DNA from: Rotaria macrura
Lineage: Eukaryota > Rotifera > Eurotatoria > Philodinida > Philodinidae
Direction of reading: 5' to 3'
Assembly (NCBI GenBank): GCA_900239685.1
Contig: OENT01000513.1
Coordinates: forward strand, 40,502-104,501
Length of the DNA stretch: 64,000 bases
The notes beneath the pieces are model-generated. The model was not told the origin of the DNA. It saw nothing but the letters and a program-made list of their open reading frames with translations, and searched no databases. This document shows, piece by piece, positions 12,972 to 26,598 of the stretch (position 1 is its first letter; each line of letters begins with the position of its first letter). A program made the position numbers and the translations under genes.

Positions 12972-13390
12972 TCTGATTATGTGATAATCTAAATCAATTT
13001 ATATCAAGTTTCGTTTTTTCTTATCAATTGATTTTGAAATGATGACTGCTGAATGTCTAACCGTACGGGTACGGATAATATCATTGATTATCTGATTAGT
13101 TGATCTATTGAAACTATTTTCATATTTGTATATGATAAATCGATCATGACATTTGAAATTTGGTCCCCAACAAAAAAGAAAGATTGTATAGATAAGTTGT
13201 TTTTTTTCACACATTCGACACGTTCCCTTGCTCTAGAGATATGTTTATAATAATTTAGAAATAAAGTTATGTGAATCATAACTAGATATGACCAATAGAT
13301 GATTTCTGTCTGAGCCTAGTATGATATCGGCGATAACGAGACTTGGACCATCCCACACAAATACTGTCTTAACAGTCAATATATTCTTAT
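12972..13390. other. Spacer between the MITE and the small ORF at 13391
   Basis: AT-rich. Minus-strand open frames here lack splice-linked partners and look like chance. A plus-strand ATG at 13321 opens a short frame that stops at once after the TTCAG at 13402 unless spliced. Confidence 0.4.
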
Positions 13391-13606
13391 ATGTTTATTC
13401 AGGCGGCCTTTAGTGTTGTTTGCGTACAAAGTTATACCGATAGCTATCATTACTATCCAGCTGTTGTTGACAAGCAACAAATCATGGCGATGAACGAGCA
13501 CGTATACTCTCGATTACGAAGATTGAGTCAAAACTTAAAAAGAAGCACTTTAGATTCATATAGTGATTTGAATAGAAATGACTCATTTGTCTACTTTTCA
13601 TCGTAA
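13391..13606 (+). CDS. Small hypothetical ORF, or last exon of an unresolved gene
   Basis: A 71-residue frame. It starts hydrophobic (MFIQAAFSVVCVQSY), continues with a Tyr-rich stretch, then a Ser/Arg/Leu-rich part (RLRRLSQNLKRSTLDSYSDL), and ends FVYFSS. The amino-acid composition is more protein-like than the surrounding chance frames. TTTATTCAG at 13394-13402 is a good 3' splice site, so codons from GCG at 13403 could instead be a terminal exon whose upstream exons I did not find. No family is recognised. Confidence 0.35.
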   Translation: MFIQAAFSVVCVQSYTDSYHYYPAVVDKQQIMAMNEHVYSRLRRLSQNLKRSTLDSYSDLNRNDSFVYFSS

Positions 13607-14471
13607 ATCGTTCTATAATTAGTAACAGATCCTATCTTGAATGTGTAATTGAATTATTGTTTCAATTTATATTGTATATTCTCTTATGTAATTGCATACA
13701 CCTATCGAATATGACAATGTTCAAAATTTGTACATATAATATCAAAAGAGAAACTCGAATGATAAATCTGTGTTTAAATGCATGGCATTTAAGATTACAT
13801 TTTTAAAGATTGTACGTCATGGTATGAAATAAATAAATCTGTGTCTTAGTCATTTCAAACAGCAGTAACACATAAGATATTGTCGATGTCAAGATTGTAC
13901 ATGTCATACAAGCATTGATAAATTTCATGTTTTCAGATCATTAAACAGAACTGTAAGCTTTCCCGAAAACATAAAAGAGAATTCCTTGCCTTGATCAAAA
14001 CCAATAAACAGAATAGAGTAAAACGTCGCGTTACGTTCACAATTAAGAAACTGTTCGAAAAATCTTTCATAACAAATTAAACTCCTTTTCAATCTATTCT
14101 ACTCAATGAAGAAATGAACTGAAACTAGTAATCAAAGAAAAATGTTCCCAACTACGATCAAGTGCAGTGAAGAAAATACAGTTTTCCTCGTCTAGAAATT
14201 CTTGGCCGATCAAGTTCAACACTGAAAGAAAAAAGTCCTAGTTATGTAGTCGGTTACATGTGACATGTGAACAGTAACTCAGGAAAAATTGATTCCATGC
14301 GAATTGATTTATTATACTCAGATATCAATGAATGATTTTGACATGTTTATTTATTTCGTTTTTTCGACGATGATAATCATCGACAGTAGCGCTTTCATCG
14401 ATTTGCCGATGAATCTCATTACATATGAGTCAGTTAAATTATTTACTAATGATTGTCTCCATTTATTCTAG
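13607..14471. other. Non-coding stretch upstream of the acidic protein gene
   Basis: AT-rich, with no convincing open frame. The pyrimidine-rich run ending in TTTATTCTAG at 14471 is a strong 3' splice site, so a leader exon or a trans-splice acceptor lies at the right border. Confidence 0.45.
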
Positions 14472-14472
14472 T

Positions 14473-17173
14473 ATGAATACTAATACATTAGATGTCAAAA
14501 AAGAACAAGAATCTGAATCGATAGCAAACAATAGTTCGTCGAATCTTGATAATGAAAATTCCGGAAAGGTAAAATTTTCTTCAATAAAATATAACACAAT
14601 TAGAATTTATTCGGTGAGTCAAAAACGAACATTTGTCATACTGATACAACATAGGGTGATGTAATTATTTCTTTTTTATCATGCATATCACGACCCTATC
14701 ATGTATCATACTACTGTAGCCCGAGGGCTACTGCATTTTAACACTTGTCAATTTTTGTCGTAGTCAATCTAATAACATGAAGCTATACTTCTCTCTCGGA
14801 TCATAGACATTCATATTCTAGCTTATTTTTTCGTCTGTAAATAAGACGAATATTGACATGAAGTATGTTCGATACGAAAAGAAACAATTCAATAAAGGGA
14901 TATACCAGTTGAATCCGATTGGGTACAAAACACTACTGGCTATCGAGTTCTATTGCCTAGCTGCAAACCTGACATCTTTATTTTGACTCAAATCACTACT
15001 GATGTGTTTCGACTCTCTAGTCTCTCCGTAGAGAGGAGAACTCAAAAGAATTAATTTTCAAAATTTATTACAAATATTGTCAGTTTATTTCTCCCACGTT
15101 TAATCCTGGAACTAACTTTCAATTTTGATCTATACCGATATTATAGATTTCTAGTCAACATGACTTGGTCGTTCTTTGCCATGGAGCAACTCGCAACACA
15201 CACGAGGAATACATTTTCATGTGCAGTTGTGCTAGCTCAATCAGAATCCAAACGAACAAATCTGATTGGGGACTTGGTAACACTGATTGTATACCCCGGT
15301 AAACAATATTTAAAGTCAGTTTTCGAAACAAGTATATTATAATAGTAGTTCCTTAAAACATCAAACATATTCTGATAAAACTTGCAAAATTTCCATATAA
15401 AAATTTATTTTTCGGGTGTTGTACGAGTTTCTCCATGACACAGAACGATCAAGTAGTCTTCAATAGGGCGCAAAAATATTTCCGTATAGGTCAAAATTGA
15501 AAGTTAGTTCCAGGATTAAATGTAGGAGAACTAAACTAGTGATATCTAAAATCAACATAGTTGACTCGATATTTGTAATAAATTTTGAAATTTAATTCTT
15601 TTGAGTTCTCCTCTCTAAGGAGAGAATAGAGGGTCGAAAAACATCAATAGTGATTTCAGTCAAAATAAAGATGTCAGGTTTGCAGCTGAGATTGATCTAG
15701 GCAATAGAACTCGATAACCAGTAGTGTTTTGTACCTAGTCGGATTGAACTTGTGCATTCCGAATTAAGTGTAGCGTACGTTCATGCTTGATCGTATTTCA
15801 ATAGTAGTAAATGAGTAAAACTACATATCGATTGTTGATTGTTATGCCAATAAATGATACACAGAGTCAATCGCAATTCTTCTGATGAATCTCAACGAGT
15901 CATTGCTGTGATAGTATTCTTCAAAAGAAGAAAACAGAAGTTTTATCGATCATATTGTTCTTTACTCACTATTAATGCAAGATACCCAACTACGAACGTA
16001 TCTCAGTCATTCGATTCAATAGACACAATTTTCATGCTGATTTTCAAAGAATTAATGTAGTCCTCTTGGAGTTTGATTGTGTAGATATCGTTTTCTTAAA
16101 AAAATGAATGTGAAAACCTCGAACTTAAGTCCGAGAGTTATGTGTACTTCAAAAAGTGAATAAGACTAATCAGTCATTCTAGAATGTGTGCACGGAAGAA
16201 GTATCCTGGTAAAACGTTTTGGAAAACCCCAAAACTAGTGGTCATCTAAGACATATCTAGGCTATTTCGTTTCTAGATGCAGTTTTTGTGTATTTCGAGA
16301 CCTTTTTTCAGCCAATTCTTTGTTAGAAAGCTACGATTTGGTTCAAAACTAATATCAGATTCGGAAGCAACGTTAAAGACTGAGTCGGTTTATGCACGTT
16401 GTGGATAATTCTGAGAAAAAAATGTTTTTTGAAAAACACTCTGCACCCCACTTCAGGCGTTGTTTCGATAACTCAGCCATTTGTTTCTGGATCCTTTTCA
16501 TCTTCGAATTCGACCGTGATATTCATCAGACAATTCTGTGCACAAAATTTTAGCTCAATCGAATGTATTTGTAAAGAGTTATCGTGTAAACGGCCGAATA
16601 CACGGACTGATTCTACAGTGTACTCACTTTTTGAGGACACAAAAAGAAAAATATTTTTAATCGTGTCACTCTAAGTTGGACGTAAGAAATTCTCGATCTG
16701 AACTAGTTTGTCATACGGTAACCCAATCTGTTGATTGAAACCTATTTCCTACCAGTAGTTATCGCTTATGAAACTGATCTTTTGATTTTTAGACCGTCGA
16801 TCAAACATCTACAGCAGAGAAACGTACAAATAGTGCCAATGATGAAGGGATCTCTTCTCAATTGAATCATGGAAATGAATCCGTTGTTACATCACATGAG
16901 CCGATGATTCACAAGCATCATAAGAAGTTACCAACGAAAGCTAATCGTGAATCTCATAAACATGAAGATCAAAATAATGCTTGCAATGAAAATGATTCGG
17001 AAAAAACTAGAAAGCAATCATCATCTTCAACTTCTTCGTTTTCATCAACAGATTCTTCAACATCAAGTGATAATCAAATATCGAAAATTCCTTATGAACC
17101 ATTACATAACGATGATGATGATGATAATCTAGCAGAGCATGAAAACGAAACAACAAATAAAACGATGTCATGA
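14473..17173 (+). CDS. Small acidic Ser/Asn-rich protein, two exons
   Basis: Exons 14473-14568 and 16793-17173 join in phase 0 (GGAAAG|GTAAAA ... TTTTTAG|ACCGTC) and give 158 residues. The product is hydrophilic and probably disordered: Glu/Asn/Ser-rich at the start, a His/Lys patch in the middle (HKHHKKLPTKANRESHKHED), then a run of Ser/Thr and an Asp5 tract before a Glu/Asn-rich tail. No domain or signal peptide is visible and I do not recognise it. The ATG lies two bases after a strong TTCTAG splice acceptor, which suggests either an untranslated first exon or trans-splicing. The 2.2-kb intron contains two mobile elements (14905-15753 and 16109-16646), so the host gene is many times longer than its coding sequence. 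Confidence 0.6.
14905..15753. mobile_element. Foldback/TIR DNA transposon relic (about 850 bp)
   Basis: The left and right ends are long imperfect inverted repeats. CAGTTGAATCCGATTGGGTACAAAACACTACTGG at the left corresponds in reverse complement to AAGTTCAATCCGACTAGGTACAAAACACTACTGG at the right. Similarity continues through shared inner blocks, for example CTGACATCTTTATTTTGAC, GAGTTCTCCTCTCT and AACTAACTTTCAATTTTGA. Each arm is roughly 230 bp, and the unpaired centre holds no credible transposase. It sits in the intron of the acidic-protein gene. I could not define a target-site duplication with certainty. Confidence 0.8.
16109..16646 (+). repeat. Palindrome-headed interspersed repeat, copy 2
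   Basis: Head: TGTGAAAACCTCGAACTTAAGTCCGAGAG, containing a palindrome with one mismatch (CTCGAACTTAAGTCCGAG). Tail: GTGTACTCACTTTTTGAGGACACAAAAAG. It lies inside the intron of the gene spanning 14473-17173, in the same orientation. The internal frame conserved in other copies is shifted here. Confidence 0.88.
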
Positions 17174-17735
17174 TTAGTTTGTTCGAAACGAAAAAAAATG
17201 AAGTTCGTTTATTTCAAAACTAGTTGATGACCTTTGATATCTAAATATGTTATTTTTAAACGGAATTCTTCTTTTCTTTGTGTCTCTTACTGTTCATTTA
17301 AAACAACGAAATGAGGCATTCACATAGAATCCATAAAATTCCAAACAAAGAAAAAAAAAACGACAAAACAAACAAAAACAGAAAGAAAGCACTGTTCAAC
17401 TAAAGAAAGCTATTGCCCACTGATAGAATGAACAACAAATATAATATAATATATATATATATATATATATTATAATCATACAATACAAAGAAATTATAAC
17501 ACTTTACAAATAATGACGATCCTTGGTTAGGAAAATAAGAGAACAATCAAACAAGGATAACATACTTGAGCGATACATATGAGAAAAAAATTTAAAATGG
17601 ACATATGTATGTGTACGTAACTATCAAGACAGTTACAAGGAAAAAAAAGAACTAGCTCGTTTACAGATCACAGATGATCGAGAGAAAAATAAAATAAAAT
17701 AAACTATACAATAATGATGATAATAATAACTACAA
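17174..17735. other. Convergent 3' flank with AT microsatellite
   Basis: Space between two convergent genes (acidic protein, plus; PAS protein, minus). It contains an (AT)n run at about 17448-17472 and A-rich tracts, with no coding signal. It presumably holds both 3' untranslated regions. Confidence 0.55.
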
Positions 17736-20700
17736 TCAGTATTGATAGGTAGTATTGTGATGATGATGATGTTGATGATTGAAAGAAGGTGTCATTGTGG
17801 CTGGATTATTTGGTGTGCCTTGAAATGATACATTCATGTATGAATGTACAGATAGTGATGGATTATTCACGGGCATATATGATGATGATGATGTTGCTGA
17901 TGATGATGATGGTATTAAAAATTCATCATAAACAGGAGTTTTTATTCTTGTGTGAATATCATGATATGGTGTTGGATTTTGTCCTGGATCAAATTGTAAA
18001 GAAGATGGACGATATATCGGTGAAGAATTTCGTTGCTGTTGATAATTTGATGGATAGAATGGTGCTGATGATGAATTGTATAATGATGAATGTGATGATG
18101 GCATATTGACTGGTCCATTATTATTATCCATTGGCAGATATCCAATCGATTTCGGTGATGATGAAGTAAATAAACTATTGAGCAAATCTTTTTGTTCAAT
18201 ATTATTAACAGCTACAGCTGTTGGTACTTGTTGAGTTTGCCGTCGAAGTTCTAATGTACGTGCCAGATGTTTATTTTTGATGTTTTCTAATTGAGCTAAT
18301 TTATTTAGTATATTATTCTAGAATAATTAGAGAATAAAAAAACCTAGAATTGTTCGAGTATAATTCTATTCGTTTTTTACTCGTCTCAACACATCATTGG
18401 CTTGTCCGCCATTGGCCATTTCTTGTTTTCGTGCCAGATCTAATTGAGATTCTAATTTTTCTTTTGCTAGAATTAAAGAAAAAGGCGATTCATCAGTTTG
18501 ACACAATTATTCACTCATATGGAATTTTTCGACGCGATACAAGTATCAGCTGGATTAGAGATTTTTGAAAAATTCGATAGATTATGTGCAGGCAAAAATA
18601 CCAACCAATCACATCTCTCAATAGTCCTTTGGTTTGTTTCGAAAGTTCTGTAATCCGTCATTTCTATGAAAATGATTATTTAATATAAATGATAATAGTT
18701 GGTGAGGAATAGCGAACGACAAGATCACTTTCTTTTTTAGTCCCGACGAACAGAACGCAAGAAAAATTTTCAGTTTCGCTCAGAGAAAACAACAAAATTT
18801 TCATGGGTGGGGGGTGTCACCCTCCCCCCCCCCTGATCCTGTGACTGAAACCTCATCGTGCTGACCTAGTTAGTAAGAATGACCCGTAAAATCTGAAGTA
18901 TGAATCAGAATAAACAACTGATGGCATTGTCAATCATCAGTTGACTACGAACAAATTTTCGATATCACATTAATTCTATTTTGATCTACGTCTACTTTTG
19001 TTATTAAGTTCGTGCACATGATACGAACATCAACCTTTGATTCACATGTATAACTAGTGTTCGTTTTAGAGAATAAAACTCTCGTGTACTTGATGCTCTA
19101 TGTTCTGATATTCAGATGACTTTTTGTAATTAGTGTTTGATGTCAATTATATCATTTATAAATATCTGAATGAGATCTACTCAACATGAAATAATGAGAA
19201 ATCAAAAAAGATTCTCTTATGAGTAAAACAATACTTTGATGTTGTGTTTCATCCTTGAAAATCTTTTACTTTCACAATAAATAAATTATGTCAATGAAGA
19301 ACTTCGTTTCAGTAGAGTCTGAAATCAATTTAGAACTATGGAAAAGAAGAGCATTCATCATATCGATGCTCAAATATTCCATGAATTTCTTAAATTCAAG
19401 TTTATCATGAATGAAAACATTTTACACTCATAACAATGAATCGTACCTGATGTATATTTTTTAATAAAATCACTGTGCTGTTGTTGAATCGTTTCAGGAT
19501 TCAATGGTATTTGATTGGGCTATTTATGTGACAAAGAAGAAAAAAGAAAATAATACGCAAGTTGGATTGATGAAACACATAAATCTTGAAATATTTTCAT
19601 GAAAAACCTTCGACTGCGTCGTTGGACATGATTGTTGTGATATGGGCATTTTTGTATTATCATTGTGTACATGATTACCGTTTAACATTCGAGTTAATGT
19701 TGGTGATGAATCAACTGAAAATGAAAAATGCAAAATAAAAAAACAAAAAAACATCATAAAACATAATCTATGCATTATTTGCTAGAAAAGAATAAATAAG
19801 AAATTCAAACCCGATCGTTTTTCATGATTATATTCTATCGAATTATTAAGTGTACCACGGACAATTGAATCAATATTTTCGTTTTTACCTAAAGAAGTAT
19901 TGTTTAATGATGATGATGATGAATCAGATGGTATTCTCTCTTCCATCGTTATATCTAAAATTATAAATAGGAACAACAATAATAAACATATTTGATAATA
20001 CCTAAAATATCTGCATCATTCATTGATTGACTTTCATGATTATTCATACGTTTATAACGTAATACCAACGATGGTAAATTATTAATTATATTAGCTAATT
20101 CACTATCAAGATGTTTATCATTGTCAATCAATATCGATATGTAATCTTGAATAGTTAATGGACGTTCTAATTTTGATACATCAAATATATTTCCTATAAT
20201 TTTCAATGATTGTAATTTATTCGTTGAAAAACACATATTCAATGAAGGAACACATATGCGACAATCACCAGGTGACACTGAAGAAAAATCTACATCGGAT
20301 GATGAAACTAAAAATAAAAAAAAAACAAAGTAGAGATAATCCTTATTGAATCGAACAATTAAATCATTGTTAAGCCGTATTCAACAGATTACTATGTATG
20401 TTATAAAGTCAGATTTCTTTAATTGTAGACTAAGGATCGATTTATGTATAAATATCTCATGTTTTCTTTTTTAGGACAATAGTGAAATTTTTCAGTCGTT
20501 TAATATGAAGTGTCCGGAGCTATTCAATAGACGATTATGCTTAGGGAACTTTAATTTATTTCTAGGCTCTTGTTTGACATGTAATAATTTTGATGTGTTT
20601 TTTTTTCTCTCTTCAAAGTTCGTGCCAAACTGAAATCTATACTTATCATGAAACAACTCTTTTTGTTTCTATGCGAAGTGATTAACCTAATGAAAAACTA

Positions 20701-23700
20701 TTAGAAAGAAAAACTAGTCATTTATCTATTATAGTGATTTACATACTAACATATGTTAGACGACAGCAATTCGATATGGTCATTTCATGAGATAGAAGAA
20801 TTCATTTGTTAGACAATATATGTGTGTTTCAAGTGAAATCTAGGATAAGAATTCTGAAAGATTGTAGTACGGAGAATGATGATACACTTTAACAATGGTG
20901 CGGTATATAAAAAATTTAAGTGTCGGATTGTTTTTCCTTTGTATTCATTGAAGTTTCGATTTTCCTCCTATCAAACCGCTTTCTATTTCATGTTAAAATG
21001 ACATGTAAGAAATTGTCACAAACAGAAAAGACCTTACTCAATTTAAACGATGAACTATTTCCTTTAATATCTGCGGCACATTGATGTCTCCAAGCTGCCT
21101 GTAATTCATCAAATTGCGATCGTTGTATGGGACTATTGATAGAAAAGAAAAAGAAAAGCAAAGGTCAATAATATATATATATGTATATTTCTCTGTTCAC
21201 TACTTACTCAAGAACTTCATTACGAGCGACAATCATATCTTGATTTTGATGGTTGGCAATTAATTTATATTCAGTATGAAGAAAAACTAATGATCCATCA
21301 CGTGCATTCAAACGCCATTGTAATTTACTTGAACCAGTTGTGACACCTTAGAATAGCCATGTTTATTTTTCTTTGTCATTAAAATTGAAATTTATTTTAA
21401 ACTTACATTTCCATAGAGCGTGTAATTTAACGAGGCGATCTTCATGATAAACAAAATTGAATATTGACTGAGATATGATTTCATGTGGTAAATAACCGGT
21501 TATAACAGCACCTCTATAATAAATAGATATACAAATTTACTATCGAGTCAATTTTAAAAGAATTTATATCGTATTTTCTTTGATTTTAATTCAGTTTAAA
21601 CTCACATCATTGTTTCAACGTATTAAAATGATTGAATCTACTATACTCAGATGTTCGTTCTCATTAGGATTCCATATATTTTGTCAATTCATGCATATTT
21701 AAAAAAATCTTAATCAGTACTTGAAATGAGAAAGACAAGACATGTTTTAATTAACGTAATGGGTTTGATAGAATCCGGAGTTAACATCAATGTAGTGGCA
21801 CATTTTCTAAGATATTCTTACCGACATCGTTCAATGTGACATGCCTACATCATTAGTTTAAACAACGGTAAAAATTCAAGTGGCATGCACCGAACTATAA
21901 AAATAGATATTTTTATTACTCGAATTTCTTTAGGATTATAATCATGTCCATTTTCTGACGTGCATGTTCTCTACTATCATTTGTTAGTTTTTTCATTAGA
22001 AAATCGTTACTTTCGATTAATGCCTTGACTTAAAAATATTGAACAATCAAATTACGTCGTTTCGTTTGTGAAACAAGAAATTTCGATGACAAAATAAAAT
22101 TCAACTGTTTCTTTAAACGGATACTAACATTCTCATTTCATCAATAGCCTACATAATCTTCGTTTTTCTTTTTCTACTGGTAAATAGAAGAAACTCATCA
22201 TCAACAAAAAACAACACATATAATTTTAAATCCTTTCAATTTTTTAAGATGAATGTAATTTGATATACTCAGTGTCATTCGTTGAGAAACAGATACGAAT
22301 GAAACTTCGTTCTATGCATGAAGTTTAGACATACTTTCATTAGAGAAATTTCTTTACATTTTATGTATGAAAATGAATTCAAAAACGGTCATAGATTCTA
22401 CTATAACAAGAAGTAGGAAGGTTCGTATCAATAAGAAAATAGCCAATGTTACAAGTTTAATTAATCATTATGATCTGTATTTAAAAGGGAAGATATTCAA
22501 GGCAGAAGGAGAGTTTTCTTTCTTTTGGCTAGTTGTAATGAAGAATATTTCTTGAGACACAAGCATACTTTCTTTTATCAAAAAAAAAAACCGTTTAATC
22601 ATTGAAGGAAACTATGTTTTTCTCTGTACTTAAATTATATCCATGAATTAAAACAAACAAAAAAATATAAATAAATCTTTTACTTATATTCTATAGACAA
22701 AATCATACCTATGATCTTCGAATATTATTTCACCTATTAGATTCATTTTTGTATAAAATTCTTCTTTATGTACATCGAACAATGTTAAATCAATATAATT
22801 CGAATCATCCAATGTTAAAACAAGTATTGTTCCAACTGAACTACTACTATATCGATGTGTAGTTGAATGAACATCTATGAGATCGAAATAAAATAAAACC
22901 TAGAATTAGATATGAAAAATGAAATACCGTTAATCTTCTTACCAACATTATCTTGATTAAATTTTTTCTTTCGATGTACTTTTACTTGTCGATATTCGTT
23001 TGTTATTGCCATTATCATGCGAACGCAACAAATATCGAATACTACAATAGTAGAACAATTGATTTTCTTTTCTATTTTCAAAGTCTTATTCTCTCCCAAA
23101 AAACCAAAAATTGAAATTTCAAATCTAACACAAGTCTTTTTTTTTTTATGAAACAGATTTACAATCGCATGACATTAGAAATATTGATCTTTATACAGGA
23201 TGTTTTCGAAGGAAAGTGTTCTAAATTAATAGTTTCTTGATTCTATGTTAATTTAGTCCGTTTGAAAGATATAAACTGTCAAGTTGCCATGTCGATTCAA
23301 TGTTGTAAATTAAATCTACTAGATTAATTTTTGTTTTTTGCATCGACTACTAGACTTTCTCTACATGGTCGATCGTCTGTGATATTATTCTCATAAAAAA
23401 TGTTTCGATTAATTTTCATTTTATTCTCAAGTGATTATGCCTTTTTTTTTTCTATTGTCAGAACCGATCTATGCGTTTGTTTTTACTTGACAGTCATAAG
23501 ATAGTAGAATTTGAAAAGAAAAACAATGTAAAAAATTCAATGATTAGCAAGTGATGTTGCCAGTTTCATCTATATTCATGGGATTTTCACGTTGCTATAT
23601 TTTCTGACTTTTTCATTCGTGAGAATTCATCCTAGAACGCTCTTGAATACTACGATGATTAAATTTTTTGCCAGTTTAAATACAAATAAGAGTATTACAA

Positions 23701-24921
23701 GTAGTAAAATTTTGATGACTATCGTGGGGCTAACAAAAGAAATTTCATATGGATAGTATTTAACTGTAATTAACTGTCATCTTACAAAAATCTCCTTGGC
23801 GAATCCATAGAAAAATCGCAACATTATTATGCAAATGTTTTCTTCTCGTATTTTTCTTTTTGTTCTTTTCCGGGGATTATTTTAAATATGCATGCATGTG
23901 TCAAAAAGAGAAAACACTGAAGAAATAAATCGTATACGGTTCAAACGAGCGAAAAAATTTTATTTTATCAATTGCTGAAGAAAATGAAAAGAAAAAAGAA
24001 ATTTTGCTAGCTATTATTTCTAGACGTGTTTATTTAGTTGATACAAAAGAAAAAAAGAAGAAGTTAACATGTTTTTGTTGTCTGGTTTTTTTCTTCTTTC
24101 CGTGTAATATTATTCATCATGTATGTGACATAAAAGAATCAGTTGCATACGGTTCGAAAGAAAAGAATATTGGCTCTATACCTGATAAAAAGATAATTTC
24201 CTTTCAAAGCACTTCTATTTACAAGATTAAAGAAAAGGGGGCTTAACATTTTGCATCATTAATATTAATATATTTTTTCTTCTTCTAACTAGATCAATTC
24301 TCTTTATATTCTAACTGGATTTTTACTTACGTTGTGATGTACTCGAAAGAAATTTTGAAAATAAATCTCGTTCACTATCTTCAATTAACAATAGTATTGA
24401 AAGACCAACGACTTCAGCCTACAACAAGAAAATAAATATTTAGGTTGTTTTCGTTTTTTCTCATCGAAATATTCAATTTCTATGGATAATCTTACTTGTT
24501 CAAAACCAAAATAGTTTTTAATTGTTTTTGATACATCAACAATGATATTATTATTATCAAGACAAATAAGAGTGCCTTGCATGGCGTCCAGCAATACATT
24601 GCCCATTTCTTCCAATGGTATTCGATTTTGCTGACGTTGCTGTGCGTATGCAGTTACGTCAACTAGATAAAAATTGAAAATAAACGAATAAAGAATAATG
24701 TCGAAAAAACAACAACATAAATCAAGTACGAAAAAAAAAGAAAACGAAAGTAGAGAACTGTGCTTTTTACTCTAATAGACTATTGAAATACACATCTTGT
24801 CTTTGTTTTTTTGCGTTTTCATTTGACTAATAGTTTGAATCTACTTACATTTGTTTCCATCGGACATTACGCCAACGGCTCCTGCATTGCCTTCTTTTCT
24901 ATATGTTTTGACTAACACGTC
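17736..24921 (-). CDS. PAS-domain transcriptional regulator (bHLH-PAS/p160-like), 5' end not found
   Basis: Fifteen exons (minus): 24921-24849, 24662-24496, 24418-24331, 23041-22943, 22874-22709, 21513-21407, 21346-21208, 21132-21038, 20307-20002, 19954-19811, 19714-19608, 19519-19447, 18647-18606, 18466-18381, 18317-17736. All phases agree and give 757 residues from the first visible codon. PAS-A: residues about 40-110 (LLDAMQGTLICLDNNNIIVD, then KNYFGFEQAEVVGLSI). PAS-B: about 182-280 (FYTKMNLIGEIIFEDHRGA, ITGYLPHEIISQSIFNFVYH, then LVFLHTEYKLIAN). A coiled-coil-like part at 520-600 (LSKQTKGLLRDVIAKEKLE) is followed by a Ser/Pro/Asn-rich, His-tailed C-terminus. These features fit a nuclear bHLH-PAS or p160 coactivator (Met/Taiman/NCOA-like); the subfamily is undecided. 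I could not find the bHLH exon upstream of 24921, so it is missing, highly diverged, or the protein begins at the ATG within the first listed exon. Two donors are weak (GTTTGA at 19810, GTTTTT at 19607). Confidence 0.8.
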
Positions 24922-26598
24922 CTAATACTTTCAAATGATAATGATAAAGAAACGAGAGAAAAAAAATATGTTGAATACAGTACAACAGTAATTCAATAGA
25001 TAAATTAGTTAAATGTCAATTTCAATGCTGCCCGTTAGTGTGTATTGTCTTTGTTTTTATTTTTGCGTTGTTAATCTAATTAATTATGAGAAGAAAAAAA
25101 AAACAACATTATTTATAGTCAAATCATGAGCTTTTCCCTACCACAATATATATTCTTATTGTATTTAAGATAATGAATCATGAACATATTATTGGTGAAC
25201 AATTGAATCTGAAAAAAAAATGCTATTAAAGTTGTTTTCTTCTTTCCTTCACAAAAACAATGGATATTATTTAGAAGAAACAAAAAGAAAATGCCTTTGC
25301 GTCAATAGGGCATAGAAAAGTGTTTGAATCCATATGTTTATGTATTTTTCTTTCTATTTATTTCTATCCACAGACGCTGCTGATAGCAAAATCGAAAGGA
25401 AAAGAAAAATCTACAATACGAAAGAGAAAAGTGAAAAAAGAACTCACTGTTTTCGTCAACTAATAATTCAACAATCATAATCAAAAGAAAGAAATGGCAA
25501 CGAACGAAGAAAAAGTGACAATAACTGAAAACAATACTAAAAATAAAGATATGTCATACCATGTCACTAGTATAAGACAAGCACGTATACAACATGCCTT
25601 TGCAGTCTCAAGAATTAACCAATACATTTACCTTCCTCCTCTTTTTTTTTCTTTTTCGCTAGATAAAAAACCATGGGATTTGATTTCATCTAAAATGGAA
25701 AAGAAAAACACGATCATAAAATGTAGAAAAACAATTTATCGTTTCACACTCTTGCTACAATCTATGAATTATGATTATGTGCATGCTTGAACTTTTTTTT
25801 TTTGATTGTGCTTGTCTTACATTCCCTTTTTTTTTTCTCTTCTCTTTAACCTACAAAAATTCCGAGTATCACGACCACCAGTTGAAAAAAAATATATGCG
25901 GAACGGACGAGACACACACACGCACACACGTGCACTGTGCGTGCAATAGTCTTTGCTCCTCCTTGTTCTCCCGTCTTTTTTTTTTCTTTTGTCGGTTTTT
26001 CTTTTGCCGTCGATGTTGGCGTCTGGTGAAAAACGGTCTATAATGAACACGATGTAAGTCATGTTCTTTGACGTAGACATCGTTGACAAGCTGTTTGCAT
26101 CATTGCTCACACAAGGGAAAGAATATGTTGAAGATCAGGTATATGAGTACTAGACAAAGGAATATCATGGCATGAAAGAATAGAATACCGTTAAGTTATG
26201 TTTTTTTTTCTTCTCTGCGCTTCATCTCTTCTGCAAGTGTAAGATGAATAACAACAACAACAAGAAAAAAAATATCATGTTTACTGTATTATGGTAACTA
26301 TAGTTCTTCTTATATTAGCTAAGAGATTCTTCAAATATTCCATCCGTTTCTCTTTCATCTCAGTTCATAATGAAGAAACTAAAGCGTGTCTCTATGCACA
26401 TCATCTCTGATTTCAAAGTATAACAAAAAAAAAGCAAACAAATGGCATGTATAAACCTTAGAAGAAAGAGAAAACAGAAGAAAATCGAAAGACATCATCA
26501 TCATAAACGATCTTCAAATTGAACATTAAACAGATATTTCTTGAGAAAACAGAAAACAAACGTTAAGAGCAAAAAAGAAACTATACAACTAAAAAATA
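24922..26598. other. Region between the PAS gene and acylglycerol kinase; 5' exons unresolved
   Basis: Long A-rich and CA-rich tracts. It should hold the promoter and perhaps first exons of the minus-strand PAS gene. A possible exon ending at a GTGTTC donor near 26049 is in phase with 24921, but its encoded text is not bHLH-like and I do not include it. Plus-strand frames around 25494-26043 look like chance. Confidence 0.4.

Noticed and set aside
25817..26110. 97-codon minus frame (and the Arg/Lys-rich frame beside it) considered as the missing bHLH exon of the PAS gene
   Set aside because: The text is produced by CA-rich and A-rich simple sequence. It lacks the Glu-Arg-x-Arg basic motif and helix-loop-helix spacing, and no good donor joins it to 24921.
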